Below are positions 51,110-61,970 of a stretch of DNA of 64,000 nucleotides, in pieces. This DNA is from Rhizophagus irregularis (lineage: Eukaryota > Glomeromycota > Glomeromycetes > Glomerales > Glomeraceae): contig NC_089433.1 of NCBI RefSeq assembly GCF_026210795.1, positions 3,497,001 to 3,561,000 on the forward strand, written 5' to 3'. How positions within the stretch are numbered: position 1 is the stretch's first letter; the number at the start of each line of letters is the position of its first letter. Under the pieces are notes generated by a model, which did no database searches, was not told the DNA's origin, and worked only from the letters and a program-made list of their open reading frames with translations. The position numbers were made by a program, and so were the translations under genes.

Positions 51110-51350
51110 TGACATCGCCTCCACTATAGTATCACGTTGTTATTTTAGTAACGTAACAATGCATTGTACGTTAATACGAAATTGCAATACATCTACAATA
51201 CTGTGATTGCGTTGTTTGATACATTGTGACAATATCATAAATATGGCTTTTTTTATATTAAAATTTTTTAAGTATTATTTTTTCATTTTCATAATATTGA
51301 TGTTGAAAATGCGACTACAATGCTTATAATTGCATAGTAACGATGATGAT
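51110..51350. repeat. Dispersed repeat, copy B (partner 21455-21700)
   Basis: See the partner entry. Here the element begins right after the end of duplication unit 1, so it may mark an old breakpoint. Confidence 0.65.
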
Positions 51351-51769
51351 GCTATATTATACTGAAATAATCAATTGTTTTATGCGCAGATATTTATACT
51401 TAAGTATCTCATGTAAGACAAAAAAACATAATAATAATTTCTTAAATATTTCTGAATGCCATGTATTTTTTTTATTATTTTATATTCCCCCTATAGGCAC
51501 TAATGGATATACATATCAAAAATCAAATTTATTTTATGACAAGCAGGAAAAAAAAATCAAATTTTATTTTTATTTTTACTTAAGAAAGGTAGATACATTT
51601 GTGAGATACGAAGATACATTGAAATTTTACAAAAAAGTCATATGCACTATTGATCTAAAACTAAATGTACAAAATCCAACCGGCGGACCCACCTTCGAAA
51701 AAAAAATCAAATTTCGGGGCTTATTTATATGAAATTATGTATCACGTGATTAACGTGCAGATCAGCCCC

Positions 51770-51850
51770 CTTTTTTTAAAACTTTTTTCTTTCTCACTTT
51801 CCCTTCCCCGTCTTTTTCTCTTCCTCTTGTTTCATTCTCTCTAATAAAAA
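51770..51850 (+). repeat. Pyrimidine tract upstream of the kinase pseudogene
   Basis: About 80 nt of mostly C and T (CTTTCCCTTCCCCG, TTTTTCTCTTCCTC). A similar tract occupies 23095-23175 ahead of the other spliced-looking unit. Confidence 0.65.
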
Positions 51851-51964
51851 TCTCTAGCGGAACGTTTAGCAACATTTTGAAATTTTCCTTATTGGACAAA
51901 AATCATTACATTATGCAATGAAAATTAAGAGTTCATAACGATTTTTTTTTTAAAAAAAAAAATA

Positions 51965-52105
51965 AGTATATTATAACTTAAATGACAAAATAACTTCGGT
52001 AAAAAAAATGGATGGAGAAAAATCTAGAGAATGAGTATATTCATTATTTTAAATATGATGAATTTAAAATCGATGAAGAAGAAATTGGTAGAGGAAGGGA
52101 TATCA
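51965..52105 (+). pseudogene. 5' fragment of a TKL-like kinase gene
   Basis: Clearly related at the nucleotide level to the first exon of the kinase at 14900: ACTTC-GTAAAA, GAATG-GTATATTC, TATTTT-AATATGATGAATTT and GAAATTGGTAG are shared in order. Frameshifts and a stop after about 13 codons show it is dead. Similarity ends at the glycine loop. Confidence 0.75.
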
Positions 52106-52129
52106 GAATTCCGGAAAGATTTTTTCTTT

Positions 52130-52580
52130 TTTTTCATCTTTATTTTTTTAATGAACGGTTCTAATGGTTCATTTTTTTTCTTTCTTTAGATGGTTCTTTC
52201 AAGTTACTTTGGGAGACATTTTGGTAAAGTTTTTTATTTATTTCTTCCATCTTTTAACAAACGGTTCCTAATAGTTCGTTTCTTTCTCTTTTTAGGCGGT
52301 TCTTTTGTATTTCTTGTGGTAAATTAAATTTTTTTTTTCTTTCTTTGTTTTTAGACAGGTCAGGCCTTTGGATGTGTGATATTTTTGACGGTTAGATTTT
52401 TCCTTTTTAAGTTCTTTCAAATTAAATTTTTTTCATTTTTATTTAACGAAACGTTTAACTAACATTCATCTTTTTCTTTTTTAAACAGTCATGTTCTTTT
52501 CTTTTTTTAGGTTCCACGTTTCAATACTTCTCTTTCAGATGTCCGAACCTTTTGATATGTAAGACTTCAGTGGGAACTAT
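52130..52580 (+). other. Second spliced-looking unit without an ORF
   Basis: Alternating poly-T-TAG acceptor-like and GTAAAG/GTAAAT/GTAAGA donor-like strings frame pieces near 52191-52224, 52297-52319, 52356-52390 and 52511-52560. It follows the kinase pseudogene fragment and precedes the dispersed repeat 52570-52860, mirroring the order seen at 23095-24515. Confidence 0.35.
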
Positions 52581-52860
52581 TTTTGACAGGAATTGTATTA
52601 CTAATAATGAATAATTTAATAGTTAGCTAGCGTAATATGTAATATATAACATACGTTGTAAAAATAAATTACTACGTTTTGACTATATGTTTACAATAGT
52701 AAATAGGTATAGTGAAATCGTTTTTACGGTAAATTAAAAAAGCGTAGTGGCGATACATTTTCTCACTTTTGCGTCAATAACGACAACGGATGAATCACGT
52801 GATTTTGGCGCAGTGTCAACGTTGTTTAAAAATATGAAGTTTCTGCAATGTTATGATAAG
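52570..52860. repeat. Dispersed repeat, copy B (partner 24190-24515)
   Basis: Long near-identical stretches with the partner, including the CACGTG-containing block at about 52795-52815. Confidence 0.8.
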
Positions 52861-52920
52861 GCAAGAAAATAACATTTTAGATTCTCGTAACTTGCATGCG
52901 TTAATTTTCCAAAATGAAAA
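52853..52920. repeat. 68-nt direct repeat flanking kinase unit 2, left copy (right copy 57056-57127)
   Basis: ATGATAA-GCAAGAAAAT, then TTTTAGATTCTCGTAACTTG and CATGCGTTAATTTTCCAAAA, occurs on both sides of unit 2 with few differences, and is not seen beside unit 1. Confidence 0.8.
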
Positions 52921-53811
52921 TTATAAATTGTTTGATGGTAATTTATATAAAAAATACGAATTCGCCGCTTTACAATATCATGCAAAATGATCCTCAAAGT
53001 GAAACTATTACTCGCTAGGACATATCTGGACTTTAATTAATAGAACGCAAATATATTTTTTTTTTTGCATGTTATTTAGGAAGCAAACCGAGGTCTTATG
53101 TTTGTAATATATTGGGAATTTGGGATAAATTACGTAATAATCGCACATATGATTAAATTGTTAAGTATTAACAAATAATGAAATTACTACGCAAAAATAA
53201 GTAAAATATTTTTAATTCACAAAAGGACGGCAAAAAAAAATTCTTTTTGTTATTTGGGTTAGTTTGAAAATAGACCTATTAATTTTGCGTATTCCTTTGT
53301 TTAATAATAACTTGCGTGATTTTATAAATTTACTATATTTAGTATAATTTACTACAGCGAAGCTTTAGAATAATCTGTACACTTTAGTTTGTCGTACAAA
53401 TTTTTCTTAACCGTTATAGGAAAAAAAAAAAATATATATTGACCATTTTTATTTAAATAATGGTTTCGCTTTTTTTATGTTTCCTTTCTCGTTAATTTGT
53501 GCTCCACTTTTATTTTCACCATTTTCTTCTGTGAAATAATTACACCAAATAGCCTACATGCATCTTGACTAAATAGGTATAAATAATAAAGTTGATTAAT
53601 TAATTGCATTATCGTTATGTCGATAAATACTAAATTTAATTGTGACTTTTCCATAATACCATGGTAAATTCTTAAAATTCCATGTGGAAATCTAGAAATA
53701 CTTTCCGTATCATCAAAAGAATGTTCTTTTTAAAACTTCTGATAATGTATAATTCAGATATAAATACAGTACAGTTAAATTTCCATAACATATAGTAATT
53801 ATCATAATAAA

Positions 53812-56612
53812 ATGGAACTTGTAAATACGAATAATGAAAGTTCATTTGACCCAACACCAAGATTAAAATCTAGTCCTATACCGATTAAATTTATTTCTTT
53901 TAATGAGAATGATGAAAATTGTGTTTATTGTGGAGAAAAATATATTAAGGCGCTTTTTTGCTGGCAAAAATATTGCAAAAAATGTCTATCACGTTATATT
54001 AATGACATGAGTCAATTGAATCATGTAACTGATTATAATATATACTTGGACGTATATATTTACACAATGGACTTGGAATGTAGTGAACATGAAATAAGTA
54101 GGACAAAAGTACCACAAAATATTCAAGAATGCTGCGGAAATTGCTTGAGAATTTTATGCTTTAAACAAGTAAATGGTTATAATATTATTAATTATGATCC
54201 TGGTAACAACAATGAATACAATAAAGTAATTGAAAGTGAAAAAGATTGTAAATTATGTGGAAAATCATTATATCAAGGAACAGATGAAGATATTAAAGAA
54301 CAATTTAAATTATGCTCAGATTGTTATATAATTTCTTCCGAATGTATAGAATCAACTTTGGTTAAAAAGAAAATTTCAATTGTTTACTTACCATGGTGGC
54401 ATAATAATTCAACTTGTGACATATGTAATTCAAAGTTAACATTTACATCAGATTGTCAAAAGTACTGTATACATTGCTATCTATTTTATATTGGATGCAG
54501 ATATTGTTTAACAACCAATATTTTTTTTGGACCTGCATGTCAATCTCAATGTAAAAAATGCAAAAAAATATCATCTATAAATATTGATTCTAACATTGAT
54601 GGTTTCGCTTTTAATAATATTATATATGATAATTTAAATAAATTAAATCCAGAAAAAACTTTAAAAAATATTGATAAATATTTTAGACCAGTTAACATAA
54701 TAGCCTCTATCTTTAAAAAAGTCCTTAGTATAAAAACAATTAAGTGGATACCATATTCTCAATTTACAGATGTAAAAGAAATAACAAAAGGGGGATATGG
54801 TATTATATATAAAGCAACTTGGTTAAGTAAAAATGAAAATGTCATTTTAAAGAGATTTGAAAATTCCAAAAACGATGACAAATATTTTTTAAATGAAGTA
54901 AATATTTTAATTTAATAATTTCTTATTAAATAAGTTTAATCCTTAACTTTATTTATTCTCTAATTTATAGTTAAAATCGATACAGCATTGTTTCTTAAGA
55001 TATACTTGTCATATTATTGAAACTTATGGTTTTACAAAAGATCCTAAATTAGAGGATTATATAATAGTCATGAAATATGCATCAGATGGTGATTTACACA
55101 AGCATTTACAAAAGAATTTTACAAATATTACATGGAATAGTCAAAAACAACTTATTTTATGGCAAATTTCAGAAGGGTATTTATATTTAAATTTATTAAT
55201 TATATTCTTTAAATTTAGGTTATTGATTTTTTTTCTATTTTAGACTTGAAACTATACATAAAAAGAAATTTATGCATCGAGACTTCCATAGTGGAAACGT
55301 ATTGTTTGACTCACATAACAGTAATTACGATAAAAATTATCAATGGAAAATTGGAGATCTAGGTTTATCACAAGCCGTAAATAATAAATCATCAAATAAT
55401 GAAATATACGGAGTAGTACCTTATATTGCACCAGAAATCTTTAGAGGATCTGGATTTACTAAGGAAGCTGATATTTATAGTTTGGGTATGATTATGTGGG
55501 AATTTACAACAGGTTGCAAACCTTTTGATAATGTTAAACATGATCATAAACTTATTTATAAAATTCTTGATGGAGAAAGACCTAAAATTACAGAAGATAC
55601 ACCAGAATGTTATGCTAATTTAATGAAAAGTTGTTGGGACCCTGATCCCAAAAAAAGACCTTCTATAAAAGAAATTCGTTTAACCTTTGGTGGTTGGGCA
55701 TTTAGAAAAAAAAATGAAGCAGAATTTATTCAAGCTGAAGCAAAAAGAAAGAAACTGATAGAATCAAAGAAGATTGGACCTGAATTTGCTGAAAAACGAC
55801 ATCCAGAAGCCATTTATACGAGTAGGCCATTAAGTGCTTTAATTTCTAAATGTTCATCCATCAATTCATCTTCAACAATTTCATCTGGTAATAGGCAAGG
55901 TATTACTAAAAAAGGTTAAATTGTGATTTATATATCATATGATTTACGTTATACGTTATATTCTTTAGATTCTAAATATATCTCAGCAGAATGGGAACTT
56001 GATATAGATACTAAAAGGTATTTAAAAATAACAATAAAAAAATGATTTTAAAGACAAAATTAAATTATTTTAATTTATTAATTTTTTACTTAGTTTATCG
56101 TCACAAAATTTAAATTCTACGATTCAAAATTATTCAACCACTTCGGGTTCTAATTATATCTTGGCAGAATTGGAGTTTGATATAGATACTAAAAGGTATT
56201 TTAATAATATAACAATAAAAAAAAAAATGGTTTAAATGACCCAACTAATTACTTAAATTTTTATTTAGTTTATCAACACAGAATTTAAGTTCTATAGGTC
56301 AAAATTTTTCAACCTCTTCAAAAAGGAATAGAAATGAAGTATTTTTGAATATCGAAACTCATGACAATAGTGGTAAGTAAATATTTATCTGGTTCGATGT
56401 TATTTTATATTATTTATCTTTTGTTTTAACGTTTACGTTAACGTTTATTTTAATCAAATTTAAAAATATTAAAGTAGGAAAACGTATTAAAACTAGTTCC
56501 AATTATCCATAAAATAATAGAAGTTAAAATATTTCATTATTCTGCAGATACGGAGCATATAGAAATTTCAATAATTTTTTATCGGATTTTTTCAAAGAAA
56601 TTTGTCCTTTAA
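53812..56612 (+). CDS. Zinc-ribbon/TKL-like protein kinase with exon-repeat tail, copy 2
   Basis: Seven exons (53812-54897, 54971-55176, 55244-55914, 55969-56017, 56094-56195, 56269-56372, 56548-56612) give 760 residues in exact phase. Domain order equals copy 1. The catalytic parts are nearly identical (RDFHSGNVLFD, GDLGLSQAV, YIAPEIFRGSGF, CWDPDPKKRPS), while the Cys-rich N-terminus differs more, for example NENDENCVYCGEKYIKALFC and STCDICNSKL. It has one fewer tail exon: the short exon 55969-56017 matches the second half of copy 1 exon 50013-50114. The C-terminus also differs because of indels in the last exon. Confidence 0.88.
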
Positions 56613-58154
56613 GGGAAAAATCCAATCTTTTTTTTCATTTATATAGAGTTTGCAATTAGATAACGTTATTAACGCGTTTATGACAATTGCCTATTTTCAT
56701 ATTAAACGTGTTTCTTTAGGCTGTATACTACTACGTTTATATTATGATTACAAAATTATGAAGCTGAAGCGAAAGATTAGTTAGAATTTTAGACCCGGTG
56801 ACACAAGATGCCCCGTTTCACAGTTTGATTGGTTCCTGATCTTGCTTATCCATTCCGTTATAGACACTATACATTTATGGATCACATGAATTATTTATCA
56901 CGTGGTTATCGCACAACGTTTCCTAGTTTTAGTATTTTTATTTTACCTTAGCTAATGATAATATTATTTTTGGTGATATTTTTTATTTTTATTTTTTCAT
57001 AATTATTTTATAATAAAGAATTTTTTTTTTAATTGTATTTTTTTTTAATGATAATTTATGATAAAGCAAGAAAATCAAATTTTTAGATTCTCGTAACTTG
57101 CATGCGTTAATTTTCCAAAAATGAAAAAACTTTATATAAATATGACTAGAAAATTTATATTTTATTATAACTAGAAATTAATATTAAAAAAGCCACATTT
57201 TTGGATAAAATCAAAAAATGCCTAGCTCAATATATATAAATAAACGTAATCCGTCATGATGCATTAATCATTAATGCACCAAATTTAGGTTAAGGTGATA
57301 AAGAAAAAATATATGTCATTAGCCGATTAACACTGAAACGCGTTAGGCTGATCATCACCTTTTAATTCGGAAATAATCGGGACATGATTGGTCATTGCTA
57401 TTTTCTATTTTCTATTTTTTTATTTTTAGGAATGAAATTATTTAAATAATAAACTTTATATCAAAATAAAAGATTGTTTCTGAAAATAAACTAAAAACCA
57501 GTATTCATCATATCGATATATTATCCTAAAAGCGTAAATTGGGCGTATTAGAATTAAATTAAATTTAGAATGTCGCAATCAACTCATGAGTTACACAAAT
57601 GAGTTACACAAATGAGTTCTTTTTGAGTTTACCTGGATAGATTGGAAAATTCATTCGGGTTTCTTCATATTAAAAGTTCTTTTATTCTTTACTTTAATAT
57701 TTTAATTAAGTTTTTATTTTAAAAAAGAATAAATACATAAATTACACTTGAATAATTGTACAAATCGTTAGATAGTTGTATCACGTGATCTCGCTCACAA
57801 GTAATTCATTTAAAAGCCCATTTTTTTTACCGATAAAGTGCTCGGAATTCGTCTCGAGATTTTTATTTCAATTTACTTTTTGTTTTCCTTTTTTCCCCTT
57901 GCATCCAAAGAATTATAATAATAATAATAATAATAAATCGTAAACTTTTTTTTCGTTCACAAAAAAAATCGGAATTTTATAAAAAAAAAATATAATATAT
58001 ATAACTACGATCAAAAACAACGACAAAAAAAAAAAAAAAAAAAAAAAGTTTTATTAAATTTTCTCGATATTCGAACATTATTTTTTTTTAACGTTATTTT
58101 TATATAAAAAATTATTAGTCTGACGGTTATAATAATTCGCTACGATCATCAATA
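56613..58154. other. Intergenic upstream of the surface-protein gene
   Basis: The first 450 nt belong to duplication unit 2. The rest has the right direct repeat (57056-57127), a perfect palindrome (57260-57278), a 13-nt unit GAGTTACACAAAT repeated at 57588-57613, and long A/T runs just before the start. No gene. Confidence 0.5.
57260..57278. repeat. Perfect 19-nt palindrome TGCATTAAT-C-ATTAATGCA
   Basis: Nine-base perfect arms around a single C. Could be a homeodomain-type binding site or chance in AT-rich DNA. Confidence 0.5.
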
Positions 58155-59033
58155 ATGTATAAGAAAGCTCCATTAATAGCGTTTATTCTACTATTTCTTA
58201 TAATAATAGATATAACAAATTCACTTCCTGAATTAACTTATCAGGAAACAGAACCAAACTTGTTAGCACTTTATGGTGATTCATTTACTGATGGTAGTCT
58301 AATCCTCCGTTTTGTTAAACAATCTCAATTAGATAATTGTTATGAACCAACATTATATTTAAGATTAGTAAAACCTGACGGTAATGTAAAAAAGTTAGAA
58401 CTTAATGACATACCTCAAAATAATTTTTGTAGAATTATTTCATTAGCTGGTACTCCATTTCATAAAAACGAACGTCATAATAAATTATACAACAACAATG
58501 ATGATAATAAATATGGTGGAAACGACAATGGAGAAAACGATAATAATGGAGGAAACGACAATGTTGGAGGGAAAATTGATGATTCTAATAACGGAGTAAA
58601 TAATAATCGTAGGGACAATAACAACAATAATGGTAATGGGAGTCCCAATAATGGAAGACCAGCTGCGCCTGCACCAGCAATACCTCCAACAAATAATTTG
58701 TTAGATAATATCACTGTACTTGCATTATCAAAAAAATACGTTCTTCTTACATATTTTTGTAATTTACCTACGTCAAATGAATTATGTGGCAGAATTATAG
58801 ATTTTAACGGTGTAACAAAAAGGTAAGTGACGCTTATTAAAAGCTTATTTCATTACTTTTTTAACTAACCATTTATTTATTCTCGTAGCATGATAACGTT
58901 TAATGATTTTAATGGTTCATGTACAAATCTTAAAATTACTAAGAGTTCTTACGATGATGGTGGATTTTTATATACCTGTTATAAACAAGAAACTAAATCG
59001 ATAGAATGGATAACTTACTCAGCACCGTAAGTC

Positions 59034-59065
<32 letters not shown>

Positions 59066-61970
59066 CAGAAAATATAAAATATATGACACGAAATAATTTT
59101 ACGCTTTCTAAATAATTTAGAAATATTATCGATGATTCGATAACAGAAAAATATAGCGGAGAGATAGGAAATATTACGAGATATGACTTGACAAATATAT
59201 TTTCGACAGAAGATAGAGGATATTCAATTGTAACAGGATATTTCGATAATATAGATAATGTACAAAATACATTACCACAATGGGTAGTAACGGCAAATTT
59301 TATTACAAATGATGGACAAACTAAAGGATCTTATTTAATTTACTCTCAAGAAGTGGGTACGATAAAAACGCTAAGTATACCAAGATGTAATATTGCGTAT
59401 CAATTGTATGGATATAGTTGTGTATTATATATCGAAACTAACGAAAGAACGTTTATAAATGTTGATTTCACATCAAAAGGGGCTGTATTGAATTCACAAA
59501 TGTTTAGTGTGAGCCAATTGAACGATGTTAATACTCAATTATATGATATTAGAAATCTTTATAAGGGTGGGGAAGTTTTCATTATTACTACATCAGATAA
59601 TAATATATCTGGATTTGCGTATAGTAATGATGGAATGTACAATAGTACTTGGGCTTTACCCAATAATTATACTTATACTAGAAAAATTTATGGAATAAAT
59701 ACTGATAATACTGTTTGGGCTATTGCTGATAAGAGTAACAACGCCATTGCTACGAACCAATGGACTATTGTATATTCAACTGCTTTAACGACATACTCAA
59801 CAGGTAAAGGAAATATATGTTATTATAATAAAAAAAAAATTTTATTTAATAAAAAAACATTTTTTTTAGTTCTAGGTGATGCAGGATATAGTTCATCGTC
59901 AATATTATCGATAATACCGGGAAAAAATGCAGTAACAACACCGGATCTTAATCAAATTACAATAACATATGTAATGAACAGCATTGAACCTTCAACAGGT
60001 TATATTACAATTAGTCAAAAGAATGCAAATGAAGGTGATGATCTTATTAGAATCAAAATACCCGCAAAATCACCTCCAATTGGAACTGTAAATAATGTTA
60101 TAATACACGGATCTGTAGTGAAAGTTACATTAGAAGATGGTATTTTTGATAGAGAAAATGCTACGTATATTATTAAAATTGACGATGATTTTGTTCAAGC
60201 TAACGGACAAAATTTAATTGGAGATTCTTGGGAAATTTCGACAGGTAAATTTATGATTTTATTTATTTATTTTATTTTTTATTAAATAAATTTAACTGAT
60301 TTTTTTTTCAAAAAATTTTTTTAGCTTCTGGTTATAGAAAGAATGAACCGGGTAATTTATTTATCTCGCCAAATCACGTGATTTGTACGGCAAATTATCT
60401 CATTTTTTTTTTTTTTTTTTTTTGAAAAGGTGACGCGAGAGCATCTATTCTTTTAACCCCAGACGGAACAAGAAATTATTTAGAAAATAAAAATAGTAGA
60501 AAGACATACGTTGATGATTTGTCTAATGAAATTTCAGATGCGCTTGCAATTGAAAAAGGACGTATTTTTATACCGTATGATAGGTATCAATATATGAAAG
60601 ACGCACGTAAAGTTCAAATATTGTTACGTGTAGATATTAAAGACACGAAATCACCAGATCAACCAAGCTCAACTGCGGTAAGAAACAGTTTAGATAAAGC
60701 CATTATATCCAAAGGTAATTCAGCTATACCAATAGGACCGCGTACAAAGGATTTAGATTCCACTTATGGAGCTCCGGAAACTCGTAAGTTTACTATATAA
60801 TTTTTTTTGGGAGAAGAATCATTTTGCTTTATTACTAATATGTATGTTATTAAATTAGCTCATTTATGGCGTAAATATAAATACATATTAATCGCGGTCG
60901 TAATTGTATTATTTTTACAACTATTATTATCATTCTTTTCGAGAAAGAAATTCTCTGGAGGAAGAAATTTCTTGACTATTGTCTTTTTCCCGCTTATTTT
61001 AGTAGATTTTGTATTAGATACTACTATATTAGCAATTCATGGAAAGGATCTGATGTGGTTCTTTATTTGCGGGTGCATATTTTCCCCTTGATTTTCTTTC
61101 TATAATATTATATTTTAATGTACTAATATACTTCTTTTGTTTTTTTTTCACTTACATTTATTTAATTACAGTTGGATATTTTATTTAGTACCAATTTTAT
61201 TCAATGTCATAATTTTATGGTTACTTATTAATTATCGATTAAATTCATCAGAAACTACTAAAAATTGGTTAAAGAAAAATCCAAATACTGCATTAATATT
61301 TACACTCTTATCATGTATAGATTTAGAAGCGTTAAATGTTGTATCATCAAGATGTGCTGGTTATAACGAATTAAATGCAAGATTTACAGAAAAAGGAAGA
61401 AAAAGTATTTTAATAACTATTATTATTATAACATTAATTGAGGATGTACCACAATTAATAATTTATTTAATATATCAAAGATATACAGTTATAACAACAA
61501 TTTTATCAATATTAGCATTATCATCATCATGTTTAATATTATTATTTAAAATAATTTCATTTATTTATTTAATGTTCATTTATAAACCTCATAAAACTTT
61601 ATCAAGTGCAATAGAAAAAATTGATGATTCAAATAATGATACAGCTAATCTGGAAAGTGGTGAAGGTGATATACTTAAACCTGAAACTACAACTGATCGT
61701 CAAAATGAAGAAGTAACTGTACTTGGAAATATTGGTATATCGAGCGAAACTTATATTGATGATAATGATGACAAAATTTCGGCAACAAAGGAGGAAATTA
61801 CCGAGGGAGAATCATTATCTGGTAATATTCCTGGAAATAAATCTCGCACAAATAAACGAACTACTGAAGAGCAAATCACTGAGGAAGAAACTACTAAAGA
61901 ATGTGAAGAAATTATCACAACTACTACCAGAATTATACAAAAGAAGAAAGTGGTAATAATAAAGAAATAA
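58155..61970 (+). CDS. 1085-aa surface protein: signal peptide, Asn/Gly-rich linker, ectodomain, C-terminal membrane helices
   Basis: Eight exons (58155-58822, 58889-59026, 59121-59803, 59870-60244, 60325-60351, 60430-60783, 60859-61072, 61172-61970) sum exactly in phase. Residues 1-24 are a signal peptide. A small Cys-containing domain (PNLLALYGDSFTDGSLILRF) is followed by a low-complexity Asn/Asp/Gly linker and PAAPAPAIPP, then about 480 residues with blade-like repeats and N-glycosylation sites, then HLWRKYKYILIAVVIVLFLQ as the first of about five hydrophobic helices, an ALNVVSS/DVPQLIIYLIYQ segment, and an acidic Thr/Glu-rich cytosolic tail ending KKKVVIIKK. The build suggests a plasma-membrane sensor or wall-linked protein. 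No named family recognised. A 27-nt exon lies in the ectodomain. Confidence 0.85.

Larger units (their letters stand above)
46770..57060. repeat. Segmental duplication: two 4.2-kb units with a 1.85-kb spacer
   Basis: Unit 1 is about 46770-51090 and unit 2 about 52930-57060, in the same orientation. Similarity covers the upstream 900 nt, all exons and introns of the kinase gene, and 300 nt beyond it. Differences are scattered substitutions, small indels, one fused tail exon in unit 2, and a roughly 60-nt replacement near 56790-56860. Confidence 0.9.

Noticed and set aside
51343-51732. 129-aa plus-strand frame
   Set aside because: Phe/Tyr/Lys-rich composition from poly-T, starts inside a dispersed repeat, and no motif supports it.
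58475-58714. 79-aa Leu-rich minus-strand frame
   Set aside because: It is the reverse of the Asn/Gly-rich linker in the surface protein; low complexity only.
59041-59064. Poly-T run of about 25 nt
   Set aside because: Lies inside an intron of the surface-protein gene just after the donor; typical of introns here and not a terminator.
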